Part shown: positions 54,054 to 63,280 of the stretch, piece by piece | Position numbering within the stretch: the stretch's first letter is position 1 | Layout of the letters: each line of letters opens with the position of its first letter | Assembly (NCBI GenBank): GCA_035998495.1 | Contig: DASYHP010000098.1 | Coordinates: forward strand, 52,988 to 116,987 | DNA length: 64,000 nucleotides | From: Mesorhizobium_B sp035998495 | GTDB lineage: Bacteria; Pseudomonadota; Alphaproteobacteria; Rhizobiales; Rhizobiaceae | Direction: 5' to 3' | Notes under the pieces: generated by a model | What the model was told of the DNA's origin: nothing | What the model saw: only the letters and a program-made list of their open reading frames with translations | Databases searched by the model: none | Translations under genes and position numbers: made by a program

Positions 54054-55007
54054 CTACGGCGTCGAGACTCTTGCCCCGTCCTCGCGCCTGGGAGACGCTC
54101 TTTGTCCCAGCCTCTTCGCCCCCGCCACGCAGGCGACAACGCCCGCCGCCACAACCACCATGCCCCAGCCGATCCGTTCGCCCAGCAGCACCGCCGCCAG
54201 CGCCATCCCCATGAAGGGCTGAAGCAGTTGCAACTGGCCCACCGAGGCGATGCCGCCTTGGGCTAGGCCGCGATACCAGAAGATGAAGCCCACAAGCATT
54301 GAGAACACCGAGACATAGCCGAGGCCGATCCAGGCGGGCCAGCCGACGTGCCCCAAGTCCGGCGGCAGGGTCAGAATCGCCAAAGGCAGCATCAGCGGCA
54401 AGGACAACACGAGCGCCCAGGAGATCACCTGCCAGCCGCCCAGGGATCGCGACAGCTTCGCGCCCTCGGCATAGCCGAGCCCGCAGACCAGGATGGCCGC
54501 CATCATCAGCGCATCGCCGCGAAGCGAACCTTCCGCGCCGCCCTGCGCCAGCGCGTAGCCCGCGACCAGCGCGCTGCCCAGCCCGGCGAAAAGCCAGAAC
54601 AGGGGCTTTGGCCGTTCGCCCGCGCGAAGCACGCCGAACACGGCGGTGGCGAGCGGCAACAGCCCGATGAACACGGTGGCATGCGCCGCCGACACCTCGC
54701 GCAGGGCCAGGGCGGTGAGAAGCGGAAAGCCGACCACGACGCCCAACGCCGTCACCAAGAGCGGCCCGATCTGCGCGCGCGAAGGGCGCGGCGCGCCGAA
54801 GGCTCGGAGCAGGAGCCAACCCAGCAGCGCCGCGACCGTGGCCCGCGCGAACGTCACGAAAAGCGGATCGAGCTCGATCACCGCCATCCGGGTGAAGGGC
54901 AGGGACGCGCTGAAGATCGCGACTCCGATGAAGCCGTTGGCCCAGCCGGCGGCGGCGTTGGCGCTCACGCCGGGTCGGGCGGCAGGCGCGGACAGGGTCA
55001 TGGGCAT
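54054..55007 (-). CDS. EamA/DMT family transporter
   Basis: A 317-residue membrane protein with about ten helices in two EamA repeats (L-D-P-L-F-V-T-F-A-R-A-T-V-A-A-L at the start of repeat one, G-Q-L-Q-L-L-Q-P-F-M-G in repeat two). The ATG at 55007 is the first family-like Met; a second ATG lies two codons later. Exports of small metabolites or amino acids are usual for the family. It is separated from selO by a 358-base repeat region. Confidence 0.9.
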   Translation of the reverse strand: MPMTLSAPAARPGVSANAAAGWANGFIGVAIFSASLPFTRMAVIELDPLFVTFARATVAALLGWLLLRAFGAPRPSRAQIGPLLVTALGVVVGFPLLTALALREVSAAHATVFIGLLPLATAVFGVLRAGERPKPLFWLFAGLGSALVAGYALAQGGAEGSLRGDALMMAAILVCGLGYAEGAKLSRSLGGWQVISWALVLSLPLMLPLAILTLPPDLGHVGWPAWIGLGYVSVFSMLVGFIFWYRGLAQGGIASVGQLQLLQPFMGMALAAVLLGERIGWGMVVVAAGVVACVAGAKRLGQRASPRREDGARVSTP

Positions 55008-55365
55008 GGGTTCCAAGCGTCGCCCTGCCTTAGCGGATGCAGAAGTGAAGCTGCTGCGCCAAGCGCCGAGAGAAGGGTGCGCCACGGTCTTTCGCAGATC
55101 CAGGTCCGTCTTCGCTCCTTCCACCGCTCCGCAGGGAGGATCCGCAGCGGCGATGCCGGCGCGACCTGGGTCCCCCATTCATAGGGGTAAGGAGCGGTTC
55201 GCGAAGCGAACGGAAAGCCACACAGAAGCGGCTTTCCGAGGGACGAATGCCTGGAGCCATGCGGAGGGCAGGGACCGCCGAAGTCGGTGGAGGGGGCTTG
55301 GAGGCAATCCGCCTTGGATTTGGCGCAGGCCGGGATGGCGCCGCTCGCAGAAATGCAGAGCCGCC
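55008..55365. repeat. Intergenic region with composite palindromic repeat
   Basis: This 358-base gap has no supported ORF. From 55110 to 55305 it carries G-G-A-G-G-A-T-C-C-G-C-A-G-C-G-G-C, a G-G-T-T-C-G-C-G-A-A-G-C-G-A-A-C-G palindrome and G-G-A-G-C-C-A-T-G-C-G-G-A-G-G-G-C-A-G. The first and last modules are shared with the element at 7738-7957, the last one in inverse orientation. The pattern is that of a mosaic non-coding repeat. Confidence 0.6.
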
Positions 55366-56841
55366 TTATGTCCCGCAGAACGTCCGCGTCACCCGCTCCT
55401 CGGCTTGGGGCGGCTCGGCGTAGCGCTGGTTTTCAGGCTGCTCCTCGAAGGGTTTCTCGAGCACGTTCACGAGCCGGTGGAAGGGCTCGAAGTCGCCATC
55501 CACCCCTGCGCGTATCGCTTCCTCGACGCGATGGTTGCGCGGGATGAAGAGCGGGTTCGCCTTGCGCATGGCGTCGCGCCGGCTCGCGGGGTTGGCGGCG
55601 TCCGCCTCCAGCCGCTGCCGCCAGCGGGAAAGCCAATCATCGAGCTTTTGGGGCTCCGGGAACAGCGCGCGCAGCGGCGCTTCGTTTGCATTCGGTCCCG
55701 CCGCCTCGGCGAGATGGCGGAAGGCCAGCGTGAAATCGGCGCTCGCTTCGGCCATGACCTCCAGAAAGCCGGCGGCGAGCGGCGCATCCTCCTCGCGCGC
55801 GGAAAACAGGCCGATCTTGCGCCTGAACACGGCGAGATGGGCCTCCTCGAAGCGCGACCGGAACTCCGTGATGAGCGCCTCGGCTTGGCGCACCGCGGCC
55901 TCCACATCCCCGCCCATGAGCGGCAGCAGCGTTTCGGCGAGCCGCGCCAGGTTCCACTGCATGATGCGCGGCTGGTTGGCATAGGCGTAGCGCCCGAAAC
56001 TGTCGATGGAGGAGAACACCTGCATCGGGTCATAGGCGTCCATGAAGGCGCAGGGGCCATAATCGATGGTCTCGCCCGAGACCGACGTGTTGTCCGTGTT
56101 CATCACGCCATGGATGAAGCCCACGCCCATCCACTGCGCCACCAAGCTCGCCTGCCGCGAGATGACCGCGTCGAGCAGGCCGAGAGCGGGGTTTTCGGCC
56201 CCCTTGAGCTCGGGATAATGCCGCTCGATGGCATGGTCGGCGAGGAGGCTCAACGCCTCGGCGTCCTGCCGGGCGGCGAAGAACTGGAACGTGCCGACCC
56301 TTATATGGCTTGCCGCCACCCGCGTGAGCACCGCGCCGGGCAGGAAGCCCTCGCGCAGAACCGTCTCGCCCGTGGTGACGGCCGCCAGCGCGCGCGTCGT
56401 GGGGATGCCGAGCGCGGCCATGGCCTCGCTCACGACGTATTCCCGCAGAACCGGCCCCAGCGCCGCACGCCCGTCGCCGCGCCGCGAAAAAGGCGTCGGG
56501 CCGGAGCCCTTCAACTGGATGTCGCGGCGCACGCCCTGCCGATCCACCACTTCGCCCAGCAGGATCGCGCGGCCGTCGCCCAACTGCGGCACGAACTGGC
56601 CGAACTGGTGCCCGGCATAGGCGAGCGCGATCGGCTGCGCCTCTTCGGGCAGGCGGTTGCCGGAAAAGATCTCCGCCCCTTCCGGCCCCTCCAGTTCACC
56701 GGGATTCAGGCCCAGTTCCTCGGCGAGTTTTCCGTTCAGCTTAATGAGTTTTGGCGCGGCGACCCGCGTGGGGAGCACGGCGGCGAAGAAGCGCTCGGGC
56801 AGCCGAACGTAGGAATTGTCGAAAGGAAAGTGGAGGGTCAT
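55366..56841 (-). CDS. selO: Protein adenylyltransferase SelO (YdiU/UPF0061)
   Basis: A 491-residue pseudokinase-fold enzyme. Y-A-G-H-Q-F-G-Q-F-V-P-Q-L-G-D-G-R-A and L-K-G-S-G-P-T-P-F-S-R are the nucleotide-site blocks, and G-V-M-N-T-D-N-T-S-V holds the metal-binding Asn and Asp. SelO transfers AMP from ATP to protein Ser, Thr or Tyr during oxidative stress. The conserved C-terminal redox Cys is present (F-C-G-T, Cys489), where animal proteins have selenocysteine. The ATG at 56841 gives the usual start M-T-L-H-F-P-F-D-N-S-Y. Confidence 0.96.
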   Translation of the reverse strand: MTLHFPFDNSYVRLPERFFAAVLPTRVAAPKLIKLNGKLAEELGLNPGELEGPEGAEIFSGNRLPEEAQPIALAYAGHQFGQFVPQLGDGRAILLGEVVDRQGVRRDIQLKGSGPTPFSRRGDGRAALGPVLREYVVSEAMAALGIPTTRALAAVTTGETVLREGFLPGAVLTRVAASHIRVGTFQFFAARQDAEALSLLADHAIERHYPELKGAENPALGLLDAVISRQASLVAQWMGVGFIHGVMNTDNTSVSGETIDYGPCAFMDAYDPMQVFSSIDSFGRYAYANQPRIMQWNLARLAETLLPLMGGDVEAAVRQAEALITEFRSRFEEAHLAVFRRKIGLFSAREEDAPLAAGFLEVMAEASADFTLAFRHLAEAAGPNANEAPLRALFPEPQKLDDWLSRWRQRLEADAANPASRRDAMRKANPLFIPRNHRVEEAIRAGVDGDFEPFHRLVNVLEKPFEEQPENQRYAEPPQAEERVTRTFCGT

Positions 56842-56931
56842 GGCGAAATCTTTCCGGTCGAACGCGGCGGGTCTTGTTCGCAAGGGGAAGTCGGGAGCGC
56901 CGGAGCGGGTTCCCAGGCCCGGACGGAAAGC

Positions 56932-57825
56932 TCAGTCCCGCGCGCCGGGAGGAGCGGCCATGAGCTGCGGGATGACGTCTGGAATCTCGCGCGCAAGAAA
57001 CCCCAAGGGGCCGATCTTGCGCATCAAACGCGCGCCCGACTCGCCGTGGAGGTAGACGCCCCAGCAGGCGGCCTGGGCGGGCTCCGCCCCACGCGCGAAC
57101 AGGCCGGCGATCACGCCCGCGAGCACGTCGCCCGAGCCGGAGGTGGCGAGGCCGACGCCCCCGCCCGAGTAGCGCCAGGCCGCCCCAGCGGGGCTCGCCA
57201 CGGTGGTCTGCGCGCCCTTCATCACGGCGACGACGCCGAACATGTCCGCCGCGCGCCGCGCCGCGCCTTCCAGATCCGCCTCGACGTCATCGCGGGAAAT
57301 GCCGAGCAGCTTCGCCATTTCGCCGGCGTGCGGCGTGACGACCACGCGACCGCCGCGGGAACGAAGCGCATCGCGCAAGTCGGGCAGGCCGGGCAGCGCG
57401 CCAGCGTCGAGCACGAGCCCGAATCCTCCCTCGGCCTCCACGAGAGCCTTGGCGAGGCCGCGCGCATCCTGGCCATCGTTCAGTCCTGCGCCGAAGGCGA
57501 TGCAGTCGCTGCGCCTCGTGTTCTCCGCCAGCGCCTCGGCTGCGGATGCGGCGATCTCGCCGCTCTCCGCCTCGGGAAGGCCGAACACCCAGGCCTCGGG
57601 CAAACCCATGGCGAGGTGGCCCGCCCGGCTCTCGACCGTCCCCGCCCGCAGCCGGCCCGCGCCCGCGCGAAGCGCGCCCAACCCCGCGAGCAGCACCGCG
57701 CCCGCCATCTGGCGGCTGCCGCCGACAACCGCGACCGAGCCGCGCTCCTCCTTGCTACCCTCCTCCGGCGCCGGCAGGGGCCAGCCCGCGAGCAGATCGC
57801 GGTCGATGGCCCCAAGCGCGCTCAT
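56932..57825 (-). CDS. nnrD: ADP/ATP-dependent NAD(P)H-hydrate dehydratase
   Basis: A 297-residue ribokinase-like domain. V-V-T-P-H-A-G-E-M-A-K-L-L-G and G-L-A-T-S-G-S-G-D-V-L-A-G (catalytic Asp) are the family motifs. It repairs hydrated NAD(P)H using ATP or ADP. In most bacteria this domain is fused to the epimerase NnrE; here only the dehydratase part is present, at full length for one domain. It overlaps the upstream phosphatase gene by four bases (A-T-G-A), so the two are coupled. Confidence 0.92.
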   Translation of the reverse strand: MSALGAIDRDLLAGWPLPAPEEGSKEERGSVAVVGGSRQMAGAVLLAGLGALRAGAGRLRAGTVESRAGHLAMGLPEAWVFGLPEAESGEIAASAAEALAENTRRSDCIAFGAGLNDGQDARGLAKALVEAEGGFGLVLDAGALPGLPDLRDALRSRGGRVVVTPHAGEMAKLLGISRDDVEADLEGAARRAADMFGVVAVMKGAQTTVASPAGAAWRYSGGGVGLATSGSGDVLAGVIAGLFARGAEPAQAACWGVYLHGESGARLMRKIGPLGFLAREIPDVIPQLMAAPPGARD

Positions 57826-58580
57826 CGCGCGGCCACCTTCGCATCGGGCGCGCGCGTCACCGGCGCGCCGGCCTGGCGCAAGGGCGCGGTGAAGTTAAAA
57901 CGCTCCAGCCTCAAGCGCCCGCCCAGCCGCTGGTGGGGCTCCAGCCGGTATTCGGTGACGCCGCAATTGGCGATGTCGCCTTCCCGGTCGATGGCGAGGA
58001 TTTTTCCCTCGTCGAGGTTTTCCAGGAGATAGCGCATGCAGAACACCACCACCTGATGCGCGACGATCAGCACGCGCCGGCCCTCGTAGTGGAGGCTGAT
58101 CGTGTCGCTCGCGGAGCGCAGGCGCAGGATCACGTCGCACCAGCTCTCGCCGCCCGGCGGCCGGTGATAGAACTTGCCCAGGATTCCGCGAAACGCCGCC
58201 TGCTCGGGGTAGAGCGCGCGGATGCCGGCGGTCGTCAGCCGGTCCAGGATGCCGAATTCCTTCTCGCGCAGCCGTTCGTCATAGATGATCGGCTCGTCGC
58301 CCACGACCCCGCCCTCGCGCAGAATGATCTCGGCCGTCTGCCGGGCGCGCGCATAGGGCGAGCACACGATCACCTCGGGCCGCTCCTCTTCGGGCAATCG
58401 GGCGAACCACGCCCCAAGCGCCGCCGACTGTTCCTCGCCGAGCGGGCTTAAGCGAACATCCACGTCGCGGTGCGGGATGTCGATGCGGTGCAGGCCCGCC
58501 CGGTCGGCCTCCTCGCGCGCGACATTGCCTGCGCTTTCGCCGTGCCGGACGATCCAGAGGGTTTGGGGCCAACGCTGCAT
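57822..58580 (-). CDS. Histidine phosphatase family protein
   Basis: A 252-residue phosphoglycerate-mutase-like phosphatase. The catalytic phosphohistidine is in the R-H-G-E motif of W-I-V-R-H-G-E-S-A-G-N. L-S-P-L-G-E-E-Q-S and V-C-S-P-Y-A-R-A-R-Q-T-A follow, and the second His is in I-V-A-H-Q-V-V-V. The ATG at 58580 (M-Q-R-W-P-Q-T-L-W) is the family-like start; upstream frame is not protein-like. It is coupled to nnrD by an A-T-G-A overlap. The substrate is unknown; it could remove phosphate from a small metabolite. Confidence 0.92.
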   Translation of the reverse strand: MQRWPQTLWIVRHGESAGNVAREEADRAGLHRIDIPHRDVDVRLSPLGEEQSAALGAWFARLPEEERPEVIVCSPYARARQTAEIILREGGVVGDEPIIYDERLREKEFGILDRLTTAGIRALYPEQAAFRGILGKFYHRPPGGESWCDVILRLRSASDTISLHYEGRRVLIVAHQVVVFCMRYLLENLDEGKILAIDREGDIANCGVTEYRLEPHQRLGGRLRLERFNFTAPLRQAGAPVTRAPDAKVAAR

Positions 58581-58677
58581 GAAGAACCGGATGCGAGAGG
58601 CGCCGCCGCCGATCGGCGGCGCAGGCATCCGAACGGGCGACGCCGCGCGGCAGTTCCCCGAACGGGCGGTTTGTTCG

Positions 58678-58881
58678 TCAGCCCCAGAGAACGGGCAGCG
58701 CCGCGTTGTCGTTGGCGAGCATCCGCCCGCCCGCGGCCGAGGCGCCGCCGGGGGGAAAGCCGCAGCGGCCCTCAACGCCCCAGCGGGCGGAAACACGCAG
58801 CTTTGGCGCGACCGGCGCCGGCAAGCGCAAGGGATATCCGCACACCGCCAAGGGCGCGCGCGCGCCGAACTTTATCACCAT
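58678..58881 (-). CDS. Possible small hypothetical protein
   Basis: A 67-residue frame starting M-V-I-K-F-G-A-R-A-P with G-G-A-A-G-G six bases upstream. It has no recognised domain. Its tail ends A-N-D-N-A-A-L-P, a pattern seen in some small alphaproteobacterial proteins. The codon bias evidence is weak. The flanking 58581-58677 and 58882-59134 hold no other signal I can support, and this whole 554-base gap may be non-coding. Confidence 0.3.
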   Translation of the reverse strand: MVIKFGARAPLAVCGYPLRLPAPVAPKLRVSARWGVEGRCGFPPGGASAAGGRMLANDNAALPVLWG

Positions 58882-59134
58882 GGACCGCCTTCCCCACGCG
58901 CATGCCCCTGCGCGAACCACCCCAGAAAGGCCGCCATCACACGCCCCAGCGCCCGACGCCTTTCACGCGAAGCAGAATGCCCGACGATTGTGGCCGCCGC
59001 GAAGAATGTTCCATATTCGGCCGAACACATTCTCGTGAAACCTGACGCCAGCGCAGGTCGGCTGCGCGGCGGCATCCACTTTCCGCGGACGCGCCCTAAG
59101 TGGCCGGGCGGACCCGCCCATCACGGAGACGCCC

Positions 59135-59944
59135 ATGACGCCCGACATCGCGCTCAACGACGGCACGCGCATGCCCCAGCTCGGCCTCGGCGTGTGGCAG
59201 ACCGCGCCGCACGAGACGGCCGATGTGGTGCGCCAGGCGATCGAGCTCGGCTACCGCGCCGTGGACACGGCGGCCATGTACGGCAACGAAGAGGGCGTGG
59301 GCGAGGCGACGCGCCACCGTCCCGACATCTTCGTCACCACCAAGCTCTGGCAGACGGACCACGGTTTTGACGCCGCCCTGCGAGCCTTCGAGGCGAGCGC
59401 GCGGCGTCTGAACCGGCCCATCGATCTTTTCCTCATCCACTGGCCGGCCCCGCGAAAGGACCTCTATGTCGAAACCTGGAAGGCGCTGATCCGGCTGAAG
59501 GAGGAGGGCCGCGTGCGCGCGGTCGGCGTGTCCAATTTCCAGCCCGAGCATCTGCGGCGCATCGTCGGCGAGACGGGCGTCGCGCCCGCGGTGAACCAGG
59601 TGGAGCTCCACCCCATGTTCCAGCAGCGGGGCTTGCGCGCCTTTCACGAGGAGCACGGCATCGCGACCGAGTCCTGGAGCCCGCTCGGCAAAGGCCGGCT
59701 GATGGAGGAGCCCGTCATCGCGCGCATCGCGCAGAAGCACGGGGTGACGCCGGCGCAAGCCATCATCCGCTGGCATTTGGACAATGGGCTCGTCGTGATC
59801 CCGAAATCGGTGAACCCCCGCCGGCTCCAGGAGAACATCTCGGTGTTCGGCTTTTCCCTCGACGCGGACGACCTTCAGGCGATCGCCGGGCTCGACAGAA
59901 CCGACGGGCGCATGGGCCCGAACCCCGACACGGCGGATTTCTGA
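59135..59944 (+). CDS. Aldo/keto reductase
   Basis: A 269-residue AKR. The tetrad is visible as Asp and Tyr in A-V-D-T-A-A-M-Y-G-N-E, Lys in V-T-T-K-L-W and His in L-I-H-W-P. NADPH-site residues near I-P-K-S-V-N-P-R-R are conserved. The length and D-L-F-L-I-H-W-P-A-P match the 2,5-diketo-gluconate reductase subgroup. It reduces aldehydes or ketones, often for detoxification. It is apparently a single-gene unit. Confidence 0.95.
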   Translation: MTPDIALNDGTRMPQLGLGVWQTAPHETADVVRQAIELGYRAVDTAAMYGNEEGVGEATRHRPDIFVTTKLWQTDHGFDAALRAFEASARRLNRPIDLFLIHWPAPRKDLYVETWKALIRLKEEGRVRAVGVSNFQPEHLRRIVGETGVAPAVNQVELHPMFQQRGLRAFHEEHGIATESWSPLGKGRLMEEPVIARIAQKHGVTPAQAIIRWHLDNGLVVIPKSVNPRRLQENISVFGFSLDADDLQAIAGLDRTDGRMGPNPDTADF

Positions 59945-60075
59945 GGTCCGCCGCGCGCCGCGCGGGCCGACCCACGCGGGCCGGCCGACGTCAGGGACCG
60001 GCAGCGTGGGCGAACGCCGTTAGCGGATTTGTAAGGCGAGGCGAGCTACGACCTCCGCATGGAGGCTGACGGCTC

Positions 60076-61239
60076 ATGAGAAGCCCTGACCTTGCCCTGG
60101 CCGGCGCAGCCGACCGCGGCTTCGGCGCGGCGTTCATGGCGGCGGCGAAGCGGCACCGCGTCCTTTACGCGGTCGCGCTGTTCACGCTCGCGCTCGCCAC
60201 GGCCATCGGCTCGCGGACCGGCGTCTATCCGGACCTCCACGTGCTTGGCGAATACGGCTTCTACCTGCTTTGCGCCCTGTGGATCTGCGGCTGCGCCTTC
60301 GCTGTGTTCCGCATCCTCTGGCTGGGCCTGGTCGAGCGGTCGCCCTCGCCGACGCGCGCCTTGCTGGGCTCGTTCGCACGCTTCCTCGGGGACGCGGCGC
60401 GGCTCGCCAACACGCTGCACGGGTTCGCGGCGCTCATGACCTTCATCTCGGGCTTCAGCGTGCTCAAGGGCGCGATCGCCGTCATCAGGCCCTTCAACTG
60501 GGATCTCACGCTGTCCGAGTGGGACCGCGCCCTGCATTTCGGCCTTCTGCCCTATGAGTGGCTGGGCTGGATCACCGAATGGCCCTTCGCCGTGTTCCTC
60601 GTCAACGTCTCCTACCATTTCTGGTTCGTGATCCTGCTCGGGCTCGTCTTCTCCGCGATCGTCACGAACCGCGACACGGCGCTGCGCCACCGCTTCCTGC
60701 TCAGCTACATGCTTTTGTGGCTGGTCGGCGGCTTCATGATCGCGAGCGGCTTCTCGTCGGCCGGCCCGTGCTATTTCGCGAAGCTCGGCCTGGGCGAGGA
60801 CTACCAGCCGCTGATGGATGCGCTCGTCGCCGCGAACCGGGTTCATCCGGTTTGGGCGCTCGATGTTCAAGACCTGTTGTGGGACGGGTATTCCGGGACG
60901 GGGCAAGCCTCGTTAGGAATTTCGGCCTTCCCATCCCTGCATGTCGCCACGTCGGTGCTCATGGCGCTCTATGCGGGCAACCGCTGGCGCCATGCCGGGC
61001 CGCCGCTCTGGGCCTTTGCCGGCCTCGTCATGGTGGGATCGGTTGCGCTGGGCTGGCACTATGCCGTGGACGGCTATGCCGGGGCGCTGATCGCCGTTGC
61101 GGTCTGGAAGGCGCTGGGCGCCGTTGTGACGGAGCCGGTGGATCAGGCGGCGGGGCGCTCCTCCGCCTTGGCCCTCAGCAGCATGCCGAACAGGTCGCGC
61201 GGCTCGTCGGGGTCGGCGAGCAGGTCGAGTTCCTCGTAA
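60076..61239 (+). CDS. PAP2-superfamily integral membrane phosphatase/lipid enzyme
   Basis: A 387-residue protein with about six transmembrane helices. The PAP2 active-site blocks are S-A-F-P-S-L-H-V-A-T-S (His) and G-W-H-Y-A-V-D-G-Y-A-G (His, Asp). The family includes lipid phosphatases and inositol-phosphorylceramide-type synthases; which one this is cannot be told. Its last 97 coding bases lie antisense to the ocd gene. The last residues are Ser/Arg-rich low-complexity sequence unlike the rest, suggesting a 3' extension into the neighbouring gene. Confidence 0.85.
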   Translation: MRSPDLALAGAADRGFGAAFMAAAKRHRVLYAVALFTLALATAIGSRTGVYPDLHVLGEYGFYLLCALWICGCAFAVFRILWLGLVERSPSPTRALLGSFARFLGDAARLANTLHGFAALMTFISGFSVLKGAIAVIRPFNWDLTLSEWDRALHFGLLPYEWLGWITEWPFAVFLVNVSYHFWFVILLGLVFSAIVTNRDTALRHRFLLSYMLLWLVGGFMIASGFSSAGPCYFAKLGLGEDYQPLMDALVAANRVHPVWALDVQDLLWDGYSGTGQASLGISAFPSLHVATSVLMALYAGNRWRHAGPPLWAFAGLVMVGSVALGWHYAVDGYAGALIAVAVWKALGAVVTEPVDQAAGRSSALALSSMPNRSRGSSGSASRSSSS

Positions 61240-62207
61240 AGCCTCGTCGCCTCGATCTGCGCCTTCACGTAGCGCAGCGCCGAAAAATCCTCGACCGCGA
61301 AGCCGACCGAATCGAACAGCGTGATTTTTCCCGCGCTCACGCGGCCCGGCTGAAGGCCGGCCATCACCCGCCACAGCTCGGTCACGGGGTGGTCGGGCGC
61401 GAGCTGCTGGATTTCGCCCTCGATGCGGGTCTGCGGCGGGAACTCCACGAAGATGTCGGAGCGGCGCAGGATGTCGGCGTGCAGCTCGGTCTTGCCCGGG
61501 CAGTCGCCGCCCACCGCGTTGATGTGGACGCCCGATCCCACCATGTTGTCGGTGAGGATGGTGGCGTTCTGCTTGTCGGCGGTGGCCGTGGTGATGATCT
61601 CCGCACCCGCGACCGCCTCCTCCTTCGAATCGCAGGTCGCGATGTCGAAACCCCAGCCGGCGAGGTTCTTCGCGCATTTGAGGCTTGCTTGGCGGTCGAT
61701 GTCGTAGAGCCGCAGCCGGTCCACGCCCAGGAGCGCCTTGAAGGCCAGCGCCTGGAACTCGGCCTGCGCGCCGTTGCCGATCAGCGCCATCGTCCTTGCA
61801 TTCGCGGGCGCGAGATATTTCGCCGCCATGGCGGAGGTCGCGGCGGTACGCAGCGCTGTCAGCATCGTCATCTCGGTCAACAGCACGGGATAGCCGGTGG
61901 CGACATCCGCCAGCACGCCGAAGGCGGTCACGGTCTGCCGCCCCGAGCGCGTGTTCTTGGGGTGACCGTTGACATATTTGAAGCCGTAGGACGCCCCGTC
62001 GCTGGTCGGCATCAGCTCGATCACGCCCTCGGTGGAGTGCGAGGCCACCCGCGCGGTCTTGTCGAAGCTTTCCCAGCGCAGGAAATCGGCCTCGATGAAC
62101 CCTGCCAGCTCCACCAGGAAGCGCTCGACCCCCACCGCGTGGACGAGCTTCATCATGTTGTCCACGCTCACGAAGGGCACGAGCGCGAGCTTGCCGGCCA
62201 CCGTCAT
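61143..62207 (-). CDS. ocd: Ornithine cyclodeaminase
   Basis: A 354-residue mu-crystallin-family enzyme. The NAD-binding fold is A-L-I-G-N-G-A-Q-A-E-F-Q, and the N-terminal region has K-Y-V-N-G-H-P-K-N with the substrate-site Lys. It converts ornithine to proline and ammonia. The ATG at 62207 overlaps the arginase stop as A-T-G-A, giving a coupled arginine-to-ornithine-to-proline route. Upstream open frame belongs to the arginase gene in another register. Confidence 0.94.
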   Translation of the reverse strand: MTVAGKLALVPFVSVDNMMKLVHAVGVERFLVELAGFIEADFLRWESFDKTARVASHSTEGVIELMPTSDGASYGFKYVNGHPKNTRSGRQTVTAFGVLADVATGYPVLLTEMTMLTALRTAATSAMAAKYLAPANARTMALIGNGAQAEFQALAFKALLGVDRLRLYDIDRQASLKCAKNLAGWGFDIATCDSKEEAVAGAEIITTATADKQNATILTDNMVGSGVHINAVGGDCPGKTELHADILRRSDIFVEFPPQTRIEGEIQQLAPDHPVTELWRVMAGLQPGRVSAGKITLFDSVGFAVEDFSALRYVKAQIEATRLYEELDLLADPDEPRDLFGMLLRAKAEERPAA

Positions 62208-63160
62208 TGTCCATTCCCCCCCGTTCTGTGGAAACTCTGCGTCGGCTTGTCGAGCACGCGGCGGCCCATGAGGCTCGCCACCAGGTCCACCATCAGGATC
62301 GCGGTGCGGCCGCGCTCGTCGAGGAACGGGTTGAGCTCGACCAGATCGACGCTCGTGACGAGGCCGCTGTCGTGCAGCATCTCCATGGCGAGATGCGCCT
62401 CGCGGAAGGTCGCGCCGCCGGGAACCGTGGTGCCCACGCCCGGCGCGATGCCGGGATCGAGGAAATCGACGTCGAGGCTCACATGCAAGAGGCCATTCGC
62501 CGCCTCGACGCGGCCCAGGAACTCGCGCAGGAGGGGCGCGATGCCCCGCTCGTCGATGGCGCGCATGTCGTGGACCGTGATGCCGGCCTCGCGGAGTCCC
62601 GCGCGCTCGGCGGGGTCCACGCTGCGGATCCCCATCATGCAGATGTTCTCGGGACTGACCGGCGCGGGCAGGGCCGGGAACACGCCCTCGAAGCCCGGCG
62701 TGCCCGTGGCGTAGGCCACGGGCACGCCGTGCAGGTTGCCGCTTCGGGTGGTCTCCAGCGTGTGGAAGTCCGGGTGGGCGTCGAGCCAGAGCACGAACAG
62801 TTTTCGGCCCTCCGCCGCCGCCCGCCGGCTGATGCCCGACAGCGTTCCGGCGGCCACGGAATGGTCGCCGCCGACGATGATGGGAAAACCCTCGCCGGCG
62901 GCCTGGAAGCTGGCCTCGGCGATGGCCTCCGTCCACGCCACCACGTCGGGCAGGCCGCGAAGGGCCGCGTTGGGGTGGGACACGTCGCGACGCGGGGCGG
63001 GCTGGATGTTGCCGTGCTCGACGACCTCGTAGCCGAGTTCGCGCAGCGCGCCGGGCAGCCCGGCGGCGCGAAAGGCGCTCGGGCCCATGTCGCAGCCCAT
63101 CCGGCCCGCGCCTTCCTGCACGGGCGCGCCCAACAGGATGCAGGTGTTTTCCGCCACCAT
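62204..63160 (-). CDS. rocF: Arginase
   Basis: A 318-residue ureohydrolase. The dimanganese ligands are visible: G-G-D-H-S (His100), D-A-H-P-D-F-H (Asp127, His129, Asp131) and S-L-D-V-D-F-L-D-P (two Asp). It hydrolyses arginine to ornithine and urea. The ATG at 63160 follows G-G-A-G-G-A-A. It is first in a two-gene operon with ocd and is divergent from an Lrp-type regulator that probably controls it with arginine or ornithine as effector. Confidence 0.96.
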   Translation of the reverse strand: MVAENTCILLGAPVQEGAGRMGCDMGPSAFRAAGLPGALRELGYEVVEHGNIQPAPRRDVSHPNAALRGLPDVVAWTEAIAEASFQAAGEGFPIIVGGDHSVAAGTLSGISRRAAAEGRKLFVLWLDAHPDFHTLETTRSGNLHGVPVAYATGTPGFEGVFPALPAPVSPENICMMGIRSVDPAERAGLREAGITVHDMRAIDERGIAPLLREFLGRVEAANGLLHVSLDVDFLDPGIAPGVGTTVPGGATFREAHLAMEMLHDSGLVTSVDLVELNPFLDERGRTAILMVDLVASLMGRRVLDKPTQSFHRTGGNGQ

Positions 63161-63280
63161 TTCCTCCTCCGTCGAGGATGAAGCTAGCCGCGCGGCTCGG
63201 CGGATTGAACAGGGAGGATTGGCAAAAAGCGCAGAACAACTTACCAGAACGGCGCAACAGGCCGCCACCTGGGCGACAAA
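63161..63280. promoter_or_regulatory. Divergent promoter region of arginase and Lrp genes
   Basis: The 120-base gap is locally A-rich (near 63220-63245) in otherwise G+C-rich DNA. It is flanked by the start of arginase and by an Lrp/AsnC gene, the typical place for Lrp operators. No exact palindrome stood out. Confidence 0.5.

Noticed and set aside
54646..58032. A long plus-strand frame across selO, nnrD and the exporter gene.
   Set aside because: It is antisense to genes with clear catalytic motifs and crosses an intergenic repeat, with no recognisable family.
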